Source: Eriocheir sinensis (lineage: Eukaryota > Arthropoda > Malacostraca > Decapoda > Varunidae). Taken from it: a stretch of 64,000 nt of DNA. Made by a program: the position numbers and the translations under genes. Below, piece by piece: positions 10,560-22,689 of the stretch (position 1 is its first letter; each line of letters starts with the position of its first letter). The stretch spans positions 22,810,217 to 22,874,216 of the forward strand of contig NC_066515.1 in assembly GCF_024679095.1 (NCBI RefSeq), written 5' to 3'. The notes below the pieces were generated by a model. That model did no database searches and was not told where the DNA came from. It worked only from the letters and a program-made list of their open reading frames with translations.

Positions 10560-11840
10560 TCCTCCTCACGACAGACGGCGCAGCGCAAAAACTGGATAGC
10601 ATTAAGTGGCGCCGTATTTTTTAATATAATATACGACCATTTTCTTTTGGAAGGTCGACCCCGGGTGGTTATGGGGGCGGGAGGCTGATGGTTAGGCAGA
10701 GGCTCGCCGGCCGGGAATTTTGTGACCTGAGGTTTTGTAGGCGACTGGGAGACTGGAGGACTGCAGGGGTTGGCATGGATTAAGAGGATCGAATAAAGTA
10801 AGAGATTGTCTGTTGTAAGGATTTGCCTGAGAAGATTTAGTTCACCTTATAGAGGTACATTTCTTGACGAGGTTTGGACTAGGAGTTTCGAAGTGAACTA
10901 AGGAAAAGATGCAGAGGAAGGCTAGGACAAAGAGAGCCTAAATGATCTAGGAGTCTTGTTATTTTAGGGGGAGTGGGGCTGTTCTACGAGTGTTGAAGGG
11001 AAGTAGGTGCTGACCTTTTTCAGGGAAGGGCTTGTTAAGAGGCTCCAAGTAAAGTAGAGGTTTGGCTTTGTCAGGGTGAACATACGGACCATGAGGACCT
11101 ATAAAAAGTGAGGATATGTCTTTAGGGCTTGAAACATTTATACACTGAGTGTTTGGAGGTGGACTTGAGGAAGGTCAGGCCCAAGCAGTACTACTTATAG
11201 GAGGCGATGCTTTTATGGGGCTGAAGTGAATTAAGTTGATGGAACGACTCTTTTTTTAAACTGGCTGTATAACTAGAAACTATCTTTTTATTGATTTCGA
11301 GCTAATCAAATAGTTATGCATTCCTTTATACTTTTATTTTGCGAGAATTAGGTGCCATTGTCCGGGGCTTTTTTTTGTTTTTATTTGTGTATTCATGTAT
11401 GGATGTATGAATTAATCTCCTGAAGATGTCATACGAACATAGATTATACTATATCAACGTTTATCCTCGTTTGGTACTCCACCCATGCACTCTCCCACGG
11501 TAACATATCATCACTGTCATTCCCTTTTTTTGCTTTTATGAAACCAAATAGGCAGGTATCACAAAAGTGGCTCCACAGGTACCCATCCGTAAACGTTATT
11601 CCAGAGGAGCGGCGTGGGGACAGGTGTTCTTTCTATTTACCTGTCTGGGTTTTTTGTGGGTCTCCTGGCACATAATTTCCCACGAGCGAGTATGGTGAAG
11701 CGAGTATGGTGTCTGAGAGTAGTGCGTACCCATAGCGTTAACTACCGCCTTGCTGGAACTGACTGCCTGTTATTTCCATCAAGAGTCACGATAGATACAG
11801 TCATGTCCTGAACTTCCGGACGGTTACGTAACTCAAGCAC
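10560..11840. other. Unique sequence, no gene seen
   Basis: About 1.3 kb with stops in all frames. It is purine-leaning with GAGG/AGG words at 10680-11220 and AT-rich at 11230-11420. No gene, RNA or repeat is recognised. Confidence 0.45.
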
Positions 11841-11844
11841 TTGC

Positions 11845-11956
<112 letters not shown>

Positions 11957-12215
11957 GACTTCTTTTTATTCCCTTTTTTTTTCTGTCCCGGGCTCCGTTT
12001 TTGTGGACGTGCAATTTGAAGAGTTAGTGAGCTCGTTGCGTTGATGGCGAGTCGTTCGTTTTTGTGGCTACGTTGTTGTTTTTGTCCCGTGGAAAGATTT
12101 TGGAGGTAATCTTCCGCCCTCTTTTCCACCACCTGTTGCTCGTTATGGTGATTTCCGTCTACATTTCTCTACCTCATATATCTGCTTTTCCTTTCACCAA
12201 CATCCTCCTTCGTTT

Positions 12216-12800
12216 GCCTTGTCTTTCCTTTAAACTGCCCTTCGTGTTCTCCTCATCTTTATTTTTATCTTAGTTTCCCTTTTCTTCCAGCTTCCATTGT
12301 GTTTTTCTTTATTGTTTTCCTTCCTGAACCTCTTTGTCATCCTTCTCAGACTCAGTTAATTCGCCTTTTCTTTCCTTTAAACTGCCCTTCGTGTTCTCCT
12401 CATCTTTATTTTTTATCTTAGTCTCCCCTTTTCCAGCTTCCACTGTTTTTTTTTTTTTCTACAGTGTTTTTTTCCCTTGACCTCTCTGTGTCGTTCTCCT
12501 TATACACAGTTTGCCTTTTCTTTCCATTAAATTCCCTTGCCTGTGCTTCTCATATTTATTTTTTATCTTAGTTTCCTTTTTTTCCAGTCTCTGTTTTTTT
12601 TCCTGCATTGTTTTTCTTTCCTTAACCTCTCTTTGCCGTCCTCCTCCTACTCAGTTCATGTGCCTTTTCTTTCTTTAAATTCCCTTATGTGCTCTCCTCA
12701 TATTTATTTTTTATCTTAGTTTCCCTTTTTCCAGCTTCCTTTGTGTTTTCTTGTGTTTTTCTTTCCTTGACCTCTCTTTGTCGTCCTCTTCATACACAAT
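12216..12800. repeat. Four-unit ~149-bp tandem repeat, pyrimidine-rich
   Basis: A GCCTT…TTTCCTTTAAACTGCCC landmark recurs at 12216, 12363, 12513 and 12662, giving periods of 147, 150 and 149 bp. Each unit carries a CTCCTCAT-TTATTTTT-ATCTTAGT segment, a TTCCAGCTTCC segment and a CCTCTCTTTGTCGTCCTC-like end. The units are diverged. Confidence 0.92.
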
Positions 12801-13192
12801 ATCACTCATTCTTCTCCTCCTCTCTTCCTCTTCTCCAAAGCCAGCGTTCTCTTTTTCTTCTCCCGCTTTCTTCCTTCATTCCCCGGAGTCCCCTTTCACC
12901 CAGCCCTCCACCTCCTCCCCACGCTTCCCTCCGCCACCTCCTCCTTACTACTCTACCACGGGAAACCACAGGGACGTGATGTGCATTCAGAATCTGCGTG
13001 CACTTGTAAGGTCTAATGACATGGCAGTTGTGCTTGGAGTCTGACGGAGGCTGGCGGGTCGGCAGGGAGGATGTCTTTGTGGCGAGCAGGACTGCGTGTC
13101 GCGAAGGGTTCTTGTGGAGATAGCAGCGTGTTATCAATGGATTATATATGTATACCTGACATGTGACGTGCTCCTGATACCTGTGCGAGGGG

Positions 13193-13195
<3 letters not shown>

Positions 13196-13285
<90 letters not shown>
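13196..13285. repeat. (GA)n microsatellite, 90 bp
   Basis: A pure GA tract bounded by GATA on the left and TATTATAATATT on the right. Confidence 0.98.
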
Positions 13286-13291
<6 letters not shown>

Positions 13292-13606
13292 AATATTCTC
13301 AGTGTGCAGGAGGCATACCGCTGCGAAAGGTCGTGTATGTATATATGTAGGTATCCGTGTTTGTTTGTTTGTCTGTTTACGGGTGTCCGGGTATGAACTT
13401 TTTTTTTTGTGTGTGTGTGTTTTTGTTTGAGGTGTAAGTTTATTATCCTCCGTTCCTGCAAGCGTGATGACCTAATCTTGCAGTAGGCGGTGGGAGGGCG
13501 GTGTGAGGCGGGAGGCACAGGGCTGCATACTGATGTCAAGAAGTATTGTATCCTGCATTTCTAATTAGAGAATGTCGCCAGGTATGAAGACCAACCTTAA
13601 TTTTGG

Positions 13607-13608
<2 letters not shown>

Positions 13609-13656
<48 letters not shown>

Positions 13657-13735
13657 GCAGGAGTGGTATAAGGAGGAGGAGGGGAAGGAGGAGGAGGAGA
13701 ACCAGTAGTAGGAGGAGGAGGAAGAGGAGGAGGAG
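13609..13735. repeat. (TG)n followed by (GGA)n
   Basis: TG runs from 13609 to 13654. After a short spacer comes imperfect GGA/GGAGGA sequence at 13670-13735. Confidence 0.95.
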
Positions 13736-13901
13736 GCCCAAGACATAGCAAGAAGCAAGGCTGAGGGTCAGAGAGCTTAGCCACGATCTTACGCTTCACT
13801 CGTTCATCATCGTAATTCAAGGCTTGCCACAGTTTTTCATGAAACAAGCGCACTGTCCCGACTCTAATGACGGTTCGTGGACGCACTTGTCTTGTTTACA
13901 G

Positions 13902-14046
13902 CCGAGCGGGGGATGGACAGCTGCGGAGAGACGCCTGGCCCCGCCGCGCCCCCTCAAGGTCAGGGCTGCTTGTGCTGGTGGCGTTGCTTTGCCTCGGAGT
14001 CTCGGTCATCGCCGCCCTCTCTTGCCTCTGTCACTGCTTCTGCCGG
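13902..14046 (+). CDS. Candidate internal exon encoding a membrane-spanning segment
   Basis: I do not recognise the protein. The 145-bp segment is preceded by a good 3' splice-site sequence (TCTTGTTTACAG ending at 13901) and followed by CGG|GTAGGT, a plausible 5' splice site at 14047. In the frame without stops it gives one leading base and 48 codons. The first 20 residues are hydrophilic and basic (RAGDGQLRRDAW, PRRAPSRSG). The next about 20 form a strongly hydrophobic run (LLVLVALLCLGVSVIAAL) that reads as a transmembrane helix, followed by a cysteine-rich edge SCLCHCFCR of the sort often palmitoylated in single-pass proteins. The segment is CpG-rich compared with its flanks, which include (GT)n and GGA repeats. 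A frame open from 13867 also permits a start codon upstream, so a first exon with a signal anchor is an alternative. No neighbouring exon was found. Splice sites and hydrophobicity are visible; membership of a gene is inference. Confidence 0.35.
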
Positions 14047-14049
14047 GTA

Positions 14050-15295
14050 GGTCCTGCTGCCGCTGCCACCAGCCATTGAGTCTATAAATTATTGACGCGG
14101 GAACCAAATGACTAAAAGATTGGGTCAAAGTATTGGTAATTGCAGTTAAAGTATAATTATTTAATGATTCAGCAACACGGGATGCTCAGAGCTCCCAATC
14201 ACCGTAATCCGTAGCTTCAGTAATACAAAAACTAAAGGATGATCTCAAATAATATTCTACAGTACATTTTTTTTAATACCTGAATTACGCATGGATCTAT
14301 AATCGATAATAACTACTAGACGCGTAGCCCTGGTGTTCATCCTCATCTCATGTGCCCTGACCTTTTGGCAGGTCATTCACCCATTACTCCAGGATCCACT
14401 GCCTAAGTCATCTTCCACAATTGTTTTCATAGTATGTCTTGCAGCGGCTAACCGCAGAGGGTGGCGGCACCAAGCATGGCGGGCGTCAGCTGCCGGCCAG
14501 GCCAGGCCAGGCATGAAACAAAGGCCTGCTTGAGGCGGCGCATCCGCAGAGGTTTTGCATTACTCCGTCACAACATCTAATTTCTGAGGAATGATGAAAG
14601 AAAGCAACATAGTACCAAGTGAGCTGTAAATCCCACACTAATGAATATGCTTTCAAATTTATCGTTTGCATCAATGTCGTAGTGTAGCATTAGGCCTGGC
14701 AATCGTATCATCAGTGCACTCCGTGCCGGCGCGGCCAAATTGTTTACATATATTTATGTCTGCTGCTCCCAATTTCATAGCCGGGAGGACTCACTCGTCC
14801 AAGATTACTACTGATGTTAAAACATATGAGCAAGAAAGCGAAGACTGTAACTTATTTTTAAATATGAATGATTTGTTTATTTAATAATTTTTTAAAGAAC
14901 TTCAGTCATCACCTTCGTTACGCAGCCCGTCCTGGCTCTTTAACCCATGAACCTGTGACTTGGTGTCGTGCCGCACATCACCCGCCGTGCCCGGCCAAAA
15001 GGACAAACAACTGAAAATACTCACTCACGTAAATGAAGGAACATGTGCAATACCAATCATGGCTCGGGAATCAATCACTCAATCAAGGAGAGCATTCGCC
15101 GAGGGGTGCGCGACCTCGCCGTCCCTACGACGCCATATTTTCCTACTGCTGCTACTACTGCAAAATGTGGTAACCTGGATGTTAGTGACCCAGCGTCGTG
15201 TTAACGGGCTCCTTCCACCACAGGCTCAACGGGACAACGGGACGGAGATGAGCACCGCCGCCACGCGCAGCTGTAGCGTATGCTCTGAACTTTAC
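14050..15295. other. Unique AT-rich sequence, no gene seen
   Basis: Unique sequence flanking the candidate exon, with one GC-rich patch near 14460-14530. No second exon with convincing splice sites was found. Confidence 0.4.
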
Positions 15296-15297
15296 CT

Positions 15298-15320
15298 TCT
15301 ACTACTACTACTACTACTAC
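15298..15320. repeat. (CTA)n microsatellite, short
   Basis: About 7-8 CTA triplets. Confidence 0.93.
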
Positions 15321-16150
15321 AAAAAGATAATAATTACTATCAGTCACATGGCTAAGCTGTAAACGAGGGCTTTGCAAACACAGAAATATTACCATTAGCC
15401 ACACAGCTTTGCCACATCCTTCCCCAGACACATTAACACCTACGAGAACATAATAACCCCTTGAATGGCGGACCCTCCTGGCAACACTCCCCAAGCTGCT
15501 CTACTTCCTCCCCAACCCCTGACACCCCCCTCTTCTCCCCACTCCCCCCCCCCCCTTGGTCCGCCCGTAACGTACTGCCGTCAATAAACATTGCCTTCAG
15601 CGCTCGCCGGGCCGCCGCCGCCTTGAGGACGTGCGGGCGTGTAGCTTATTGTCTGCAAACTGGTCCTGCCTTCCTTGCATCTGTTGAGTATTAGTGATCA
15701 GAGTGGCCTTAGATGATTAAGATCTTACTCTCTGCTTTATTGTCCTTTCCCAGTTGTTGAATTTTAAAGTACTTATACAACATAATATTAAAGAAAACGG
15801 TATTAATGATTAGATTTTTTAAATATACCTTAAAATCCAATGTTTGTGACGCCTTGTTATATAATTACGTTCAGTAAATATTATCGTTATGTTTATTACC
15901 TGATCTAAAGCTTGCGAAGTTACTCTAATAACTAACACAAATAAATCACGTAAAAAGCTTTTAAATACAGTATTTCTTATTAGTGAAAGCAGAAATGTGC
16001 AAATCTCGTACCGTAAACAAAACAACGTAAGCGACGATAATCTTCAAGTAAATTTAATTATAAGTCAAGGTACGCCCTGAGCACACGCGGGTGATGGCGG
16101 GGGATTATAGGCACCTTTAACCTGGCCGCGCCGGGGCCCCTGATTGAATG
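15321..16150. other. Unique sequence, no gene seen
   Basis: It contains a C-rich stretch at 15500-15560 with a C10 run, a GC-rich patch at 15600-15640 and AT-rich sequence at 15700-16070. Nothing is recognisable. Confidence 0.45.
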
Positions 16151-16720
16151 CAGGCTAGGGACGGGAAGTAAGGGGGACCGGGAGGGCGGGGATATGGGCT
16201 AGGGCCGGGGTGGCAGGGAGAGGAAAGGAGGGCACAGGAGGGGCTAGCGGACACACATGGAGGGAATATGAGGGTTTCAGGGGCTGGTGAGGGCTAGGGG
16301 CAAAGATAGGGAAAAAGGGACTGGAGGGGGCTAGGGGCGACATAAAGAGGTAACATGGTGAGCTCTATGGACAACAAAGGGAGGAAAGGAGGAAGAGGGT
16401 GATAGAGGCGATATTGTTAAGGAATAAGAGGACTGGGGGGCTGGTAAGGGTGGGGGACAACAAGAGGAGAAAAGGAGAGGTAAGGAAGGGGCTAGGCGCA
16501 ATATAGGGAAGGAACAAGAGAGCTGGAGGGGCTGGAAGGGGAGGAAAAAGGAGACTGGAGGGGCTAGAAGCAACAAGAAGAGGAAAGGAGGAGGCTGAAG
16601 GGGTCTAAGGAAGGAAACAATAGGGCTGGAGGGGCTGGTTCGGGCTAGGGGCAAGAAAAGGAGGAAAGGAGGAGGCTGGAGGGGCTGATGAGGGCTCGGG
16701 GGTCAGTGCTTGTCCTCCCC
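16150..16720. repeat. Degenerate G-rich array (GGCTGGAGGGGCT-type)
   Basis: Words such as GGGCTAGGGG, GGAGGGGCTGG and GAGGAAAGGAGG recur at irregular spacing of roughly 50-70 bp over 550 bp. C is scarce, so the region has strong G-quadruplex potential on the + strand. It is a diverged minisatellite rather than a gene; the Pro/Ser frames on the other strand are translations of it. Confidence 0.8.
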
Positions 16721-16849
16721 CCGGGCTGAAATAGCACTTCTCGCTCCGCTGGCCAAATTGAAGGTAATTTTTAGAGAGGACGTTGGACTCCCCCGCGAAA
16801 ATTATTAACCATATTATCCCTTCCTTTCCCCATTAATGAAGGCAATGGG

Positions 16850-17160
16850 TACACCTGCGAGGATGGAGATGGAGTGGGGGGGTTGCGGCGGGAGGGGGGA
16901 AGAGTGGTTTTTGGAGAGAGGGATGAGGCTTAATGAGGGGATGTAGAGTTGTTGGGAGAGGCGTGATTGGGGTCCGGGGAGATGCAGAAGTTGTGTGTGG
17001 CTTAGTGCGAGGGAGAGGGCACGAGAGGGATGAGTCTGAGTCGCAGGAACGATTGGCTATGCGAGGGAAAAGACGGATGGGTATTATTCAAGGGTGCGTA
17101 CGATGGAGAAGGGAGACTCTTATCTTCAGGAGGGTAACGCTTCGCAAGGGTGTGGCTTGA
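16850..17160. other. Purine-rich unique sequence
   Basis: GGGG- and GAGAGG-rich sequence between two arrays. No gene is supported. Confidence 0.45.
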
Positions 17161-17164
17161 GAGG

Positions 17165-17755
17165 GGATGGATGAGGGCGCTAAAAGGGGAATGAACTTAA
17201 AATCTGAATACGGAATCTGTTAGGAAAGGTGTGATGGAGGTACGAATAGAAAGTGAATGCATAACAAGGACGAAGAATTAAAGAAAACAGCAAAAGGGAG
17301 AGATTATCGTAAGAGAGGATGGTTGAGGTCACTAAAAGGGGAATGAACTTAAAATCTGAATACGGAATCTGGGAGGAAAGGTGTGTTGGAGGTACGAATA
17401 GAAAGTGAATGCATAACAATGACGAAGAATTAAAGAAAACAGCAAAAGGGAGAGATTATCGTAAGAGAGGATGGTTGAGGTCACTAAAAGGGAATGAACT
17501 GAAAATCTGAATACGGAATCTGAGAGGAAAGTTTATTTAGCGGTTTGGTGATACTTAGAATAGAAAGTGAATGGATAACATGGACGAAGAATTTAAAAAA
17601 AAAACAGCAAAAGGGAGAGATTATCGTAAGAGAGAGGATGGATGAGGTCGCTTAAAGGGAAATAAACTGAAAAAAAAGTACAGAATCTGGGAGGAAAGAC
17701 TTAATGGCGCTTCGAATAGAAAGTGAATGTGTAGCAGGGACGAAGAATCAAAAGG
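17165..17755. repeat. Four-unit 152-bp tandem repeat
   Basis: Units begin with GGATGG-TGAGGTC-CTAAAAGGG at 17165, 17317, 17469 and 17636, giving periods of 152, 152 and 167 bp. Units 1 and 2 are nearly identical. Unit 3 carries a local change near 17530-17560 and an A-run expansion. Unit 4 is diverged. The shared core includes GAATAGAAAGTGAATG and GGGAGAGATTATCGTAAG. Confidence 0.97.
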
Positions 17756-18349
17756 ATGCAGGCTGGCTTCTCTATAAGGAAAATAATCCATGAACACAAA
17801 GAGGCGATGATTATATGGGAGAAGGAAGGGAGTGGGGAGTGTGGGGGGTATAATCAGGCGAGGAATTTACTGCCGGAATTTACTGCTATATGGTGTACTT
17901 TTCCTCCGCCCCTGCAGTACGCCAGCTGACGGGCCTCTCACGCTCCGTTGCGCCCCGCCAAACTACCAGAAACTTTTTGCGATGAGATTAGAGGTCACGT
18001 GTATAGAAGGTTGCTGGTGGTCGTCTCAAGGTTAAGCACAATCAGATCATATTGTCTCTCGTCTATAGATATTTGAGTCCTCTTTGTGTTTTGTTTTTAT
18101 AGCAGTGTCCCCATGTTGATCTTTATGTTTTGTTTTAGGTTTTGTTTTTGAATTTTTATGATGAGCCTTTTTCTTTTAATTTAGATTTCTTTTTCTATTC
18201 AAATTTTCATCATTCTGATTCATCACTTTCCTCTGTTTTCTTTTTCCTTCTTCTCATTCGTCTGATTTCTCTTCTTCTTTCCCCCTCCTCCTCTTCCCCT
18301 TTTCCTCCTCATCATCATCATCATTTTTATCATCGTTATTATCATCATT

Positions 18350-18365
18350 TCACTACTACTACTTT

Positions 18366-18405
<40 letters not shown>
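18350..18405. repeat. (CTA)n microsatellite
   Basis: CTA/ACT triplets with one ACTTTTACTA interruption, preceded by TCATCATCA words from 18309. Confidence 0.95.
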
Positions 18406-18406
<1 letters not shown>

Positions 18407-18409
18407 TTA

Positions 18410-19450
18410 CGCTTTTCCATCCAAACGTTAATTACTACAAAACTGCCTCAGGGAATGTTAGTTTTCTTCAATTCAGGATTTTTCATTTCAGCTCAGAGTT
18501 CCATCACGGAGATTGACACATTCAGAGCATTCGAGTTTGCGTATTTGTCAAGAGAGTCTTTTCGTTGTTTCTCTTAATTTCTTTTTTTTAAACCGGTATC
18601 ACATTTTTCGTAACTTTTATCGTGAAATTTGAACACAGGTCTTGCAAATATAATTCCTTGTACTGTTCTCACTAGTACGAAGTACGAAGTTCTCGGTACG
18701 ATGGAGAACACTCAAGTATTCTCCAGTTTTATCACAAGCTAATATTTACAGAGGGATATTAAGCAAAAAAATAATAAATAAAAACATGTAGCATAGTTAA
18801 GCGTAGCGAAAGAGAAAATACAAAGTTAGCTCTTCATCAGTTCCGGGCTAATATTTTCTGCAGCGAATTCAAAGTAAGAAAACAAAAAAAAACTAAGTAG
18901 CAGATAATAGGTGTACTTAACTTCATCCACGGAGAAAATATCTACCTATTTGCTCTGCTCTTCCTGCTACTTATATTATACCCGCTTCCAATATTCAAGG
19001 AGTAAAAACACCAAGAAAATCCCACATAATAGTCGTGCTTATCCGTAACGAAGGCATAAATAGCTTCTTAATTTTATCCTGAATCAAAGCAATAATTCAA
19101 GACGATCCCAAGCTCCCCCAACTCAGCGTTTCGAAGCCGAGTAAAGCGAGGCGTCTAATGCCTTCCGAGCAAACCAGTGCCACGAACCTGCTTCATAAAC
19201 AAACGAAGCAATATCTCGGCCTTGAGTGATTCAGTTCGATATCCTCCTCCAGGCTGTTTAGCGAAGCCTTGATGGAACGCAACTCCGGAGCTTCGAAACA
19301 CCGCTGTACGAGACGATGGATATTAGGCTTAAGGTTTATATGGATTTCTCTCTTGGTGTGTATATTTTGTTGTTGTTTTTTTGCTTGCTTGTCTACGTGT
19401 GCTGAAGTGGGCGTATGCTTTATATGTGTGATTAATCTTGTACACATATC
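18410..19450. other. Unique AT-rich sequence, no gene seen
   Basis: About 1 kb with stops in every frame and no recognisable element. A short duplicated AGTACGAAGTACGAAGT sits at about 18676. Confidence 0.4.
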
Positions 19451-19454
19451 TGAT

Positions 19455-19486
<32 letters not shown>
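19455..19486. repeat. (GT)n microsatellite
   Basis: About 32 bp of GT. Confidence 0.96.
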
Positions 19487-19488
<2 letters not shown>

Positions 19489-19499
19489 GAACGGTGACA

Positions 19500-20080
19500 T
19501 GTGTGAGTGTTGATCGTCCGCGCGCCGTGTTAGTTAGTATCGGTGTGTCGCGCGAGAAGGCTGAAAATTAAGACGTATGTGTCCTGGTGTAGATGATCAA
19601 GATATTATTTATATTTGCATGGAAGTCTTATACATTTTATTCACTATTGTAAAGACCTAAACTTTTATTTTATATTAGCACCAGTGAAAAACTAAATCAA
19701 TAAATGTCAGTGGTATAGTTTTGTGCACCATTGAAAATATATTACTTATGCATCAATAGAAGAAGGCATGAATGACAAAAAGATCGATTTTCATATATTA
19801 CAGTAGAAAAATAGGAACTTTCAGCGTCACCATAACTGTCTAATGTTTAGAAATTATATACTCGGAAAGAACAGGTTACTGGTGTGGGTCTGAGCAATGA
19901 AGTGACGTTGAGTTGACTTATAGATAACCTACTAAGTAATATAAAGCATACGTCAGGGGGCACGTCACTTCACCCACTCCACCTCTCCACCCTCGATGTT
20001 CCCCCCAAAGTAAGCCTCCACGCAGCTACCCTTTCCATTCCAAGCCTCTCAAGAATCGATCAACTTCTGGCATTGTGTAG
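19500..20080. other. Unique sequence, no gene seen
   Basis: AT-rich from 19560 to 19950, then a C-rich patch. No support for genes. Confidence 0.4.
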
Positions 20081-20089
20081 AGGTGAGTG

Positions 20090-20520
20090 GTACCTAGTAT
20101 AAGGGGCTGTGAACTGGTATATGGGGTGTGAAGGGATGTGAGGTGGTGTGTGACAGAAAGGGATGATAGGATATGGTACGAAAAACAAGTGTGGTGTAGT
20201 TTTTGGAGGTATGGTGTGGTGTGAGGTGGTGTGTGATAGCAAGGGGATGAAGGTGTGGTTTTTTGAAGGGTGTGGTGTAGTTAAACTTGTATGGTGTGGT
20301 GCGAGGTGTTATGTTGGCAAGGGGTGATGTGTTATAGTACTAGGAAGGGGTGTGGTGTATGGTGTGGTCTCCGAGGTGGTGTGAGGTGATATGGTATGGT
20401 ACTAGGAAGGGGTGTGGTGTATGGTGTGGTCTCCGAGGTGGCGTGAGGTGATGTGGTATGGTACTAGGAAGGGCTGTGGTGTATGGTGTGGTGTTCGAGG
20501 TGGTGTGAGGTGGTGTAGGC
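20090..20520. repeat. GGTGTG-rich region ending in a 62-bp tandem repeat
   Basis: Degenerate GGTGTGAGGTGGTGTG words start at about 20090. They resolve into three clear 62-bp units beginning TAGGAAGGG at 20341, 20403 and 20465. Each contains TGTGGTGTATGGTGTGGT, CCGAGGTGG and GGTATGGTAC. Confidence 0.93.
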
Positions 20521-20869
20521 GACGGTCGGCCGGGAATGGTACGTCCGCTGCCTCCCTTTTGATTATTGATCCTCGTCCTGATAAGAAAATTTATGGCGCT
20601 GGTCAACATGGCTGCCTCGGTGCCTGTACGCCCTCCCCTACCCCCCTCCTCTCCTCCTCCTTCCTTCTCCTTCACTTCCTTCTTTCTTCCATCTTCCTCC
20701 CTCCCTCCCTTATCGCTCCATTTCTTTGTTTTATTTGTATGTCTTCGTCTGTTTTATTTTTTTCGGTTACGTCCTCATTTATTCATTTATCTGTCATGTT
20801 ATTTTATTATTTATTTTATTTGCTTACATAGTTTATTTTCCCCCTTTATTTGCTTCTGCCTATTGAGCC

Positions 20870-20872
<3 letters not shown>

Positions 20873-20924
<52 letters not shown>
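20873..20924. repeat. (CT)n microsatellite
   Basis: About 52 bp of pure CT, followed 50 bp later by a (CA)n tract. Confidence 0.98.
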
Positions 20925-20927
<3 letters not shown>

Positions 20928-20973
20928 TTATATCTATTTTTCCATTATGATTATGTGTGCTAGGAAGAACGAA

Positions 20974-20974
<1 letters not shown>

Positions 20975-21021
<47 letters not shown>

Positions 21022-21032
21022 ACACACACACA
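20975..21032. repeat. (CA)n microsatellite
   Basis: About 58 bp of CA with one CTCA interruption. Confidence 0.97.
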
Positions 21033-21099
21033 TTCCTTCGTGCACCAAGGGCTGTAAGGATTCCATGGCCAAATTTAGATTAATTATGACCCTATCGAG

Positions 21100-21132
21100 G
21101 AGGAGGACGAGGAGGAGGAGGAGGAGGAGGAG
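21100..21132. repeat. (GGA)n trinucleotide tract
   Basis: GAGGAGGAC followed by about eight GGA triplets. Confidence 0.93.
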
Positions 21133-21629
21133 TCAGAGGCAGGGAGTAGGGAGTGTCTTGAATCATTCGGGAGGAAGAAATCAATAAAATGAAAGCAGGG
21201 TTGAGTGAGAGGGACGCTGAGACGAGGACACGGGCGGCTTAATCTGATAGCAAGTTCGTCAATCATTCCCAGAGCAGTCCCTCCTTAATATATTGTCACC
21301 ACCACTCCCGTTTTTTGTTGGCTCGCATTCTTATAAGGTTCGTCTTCGGTATAGCAAGCTCGGTGTGGGATGCGGTGTACCCTGCTTAGTCTGTTTTTAT
21401 TATTATTATTTGGAATGTAATTTTTTATTTTTGTCCTTCGTTTTCTCTTTTTACTCCTGAATGCAAATAATAAGCTCGGTGACACAAGAAGAATTCAGCG
21501 TCGGCGTTCGAGATGTTGGGATAATGCGTGTTGAGGGAAGGAATATGCATTGTAAAATTTGTACCTGAAGAATTGTGGACTTTGAGAATATGTATGCACT
21601 TTAAATGATTTGTTTTGTGATGTTATATA

Positions 21630-22230
21630 TTATTAGAGAGAGAGCGAGAGTTGGAAAAATAGGAATAAGTTACTATGGGAAAAGGGAAATGAGGAAAAGG
21701 AAGCGAATGAGTAGGGAAGTGAGTGAAAGTCTTTTATTATTAGTTTTATTTGGATTGAAACAAAGAAAGTAAGATGATGAGAAGGAGAGGGGGATAGGGA
21801 AAGGATGAGTGGATGATAAGGGTGAGGATGATGGGTCGAAAGGTAGAAGGGCTGGGGATGGCGAAGAGAGAATGACAGAGGAAGGATGATGGAAAGAAAC
21901 AGAGTACGGGTGACTAAGGTAGAGTTATGAACAGATTTTGATAAAGTAAGGATGTTGAGGGAAGTGTGATGAGCTGAAAGGACTTGTAGAGAAAAGAATG
22001 TAGTAATGACGCATGAGTAAGGATGAATAAGGGAAGAGGAGAAAGGGGTTGTAGAGGAGAAAGGGTGAAGGAGCAATGAACTGAGAATGGGTGATAAAAG
22101 TATGAGCTAGGGACGGAATGGGATATAAACAACGAACGGGAATGTGAGCAGGAAATATAAAACAGGGAACAGGAAGAGGATGGTTAGGGATTAAAGGCTG
22201 GCGGAAGCGAAGATGATAGGAGAATGGAAT
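21630..22230. other. Purine-rich unique sequence
   Basis: A 600-bp region dominated by GA/GGA/GATGA words on the + strand, with no clear period. Frames on the other strand are Ser/Leu/Phe low-complexity sequence. Confidence 0.55.
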
Positions 22231-22252
22231 GTTATGACACGGGGGGCAGCAG

Positions 22253-22439
22253 GAACCATAAACAACAACAGTAGCAACAATGGTACTCTGCCGCTACTAC
22301 TACTACTACTACTACGACTACTACTACTACAACTACTACTACTACAACTACTACTACTGCTACTACTAATAATAATATACTACCCCTAATACTATGACAG
22401 ATATTGCTTTTGCTAGTAATATGAAGGAGTAGAAGTAGC

Positions 22440-22507
<68 letters not shown>

Positions 22508-22680
22508 AAGAAGAAGAAGAAGAAGAAGAAGAAGAAAAAGACGAAAGAAGAAAGACAACGACAACAACAACAACAACAACAACAACGATAACAGCAGCAA
22601 CATGAAGAACAACATCAGTAGAATCAACAACAACAACAACAACAGCAGCCACATGAACACGAACAACACTAACACTCGTC
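22253..22680. repeat. Trinucleotide mosaic: CTA, GTA, GAA, CAA
   Basis: Successive tracts are (CTA)n at 22294-22370, (GTA)n at 22438-22507, (AGA)n at 22507-22536 and (CAA)n at 22556-22586, with further CAA/CAG at 22621-22650. The CTA and GTA(TAG) tracts are reverse complements of each other, so they can pair across a spacer of about 67 bp. Confidence 0.96.
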
Positions 22681-22689
22681 AACTATTTC

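Noticed and set aside
15540..15556. C10 run as a possible i-motif or assembly gap edge
   Set aside because: It is short and isolated, with no repeat partner or unusual flanks.
22232..22675. 147-codon Leu/Val-rich frame on the reverse strand
   Set aside because: It is the translation of CTA/GTA/CAA trinucleotide tracts, not a membrane protein.
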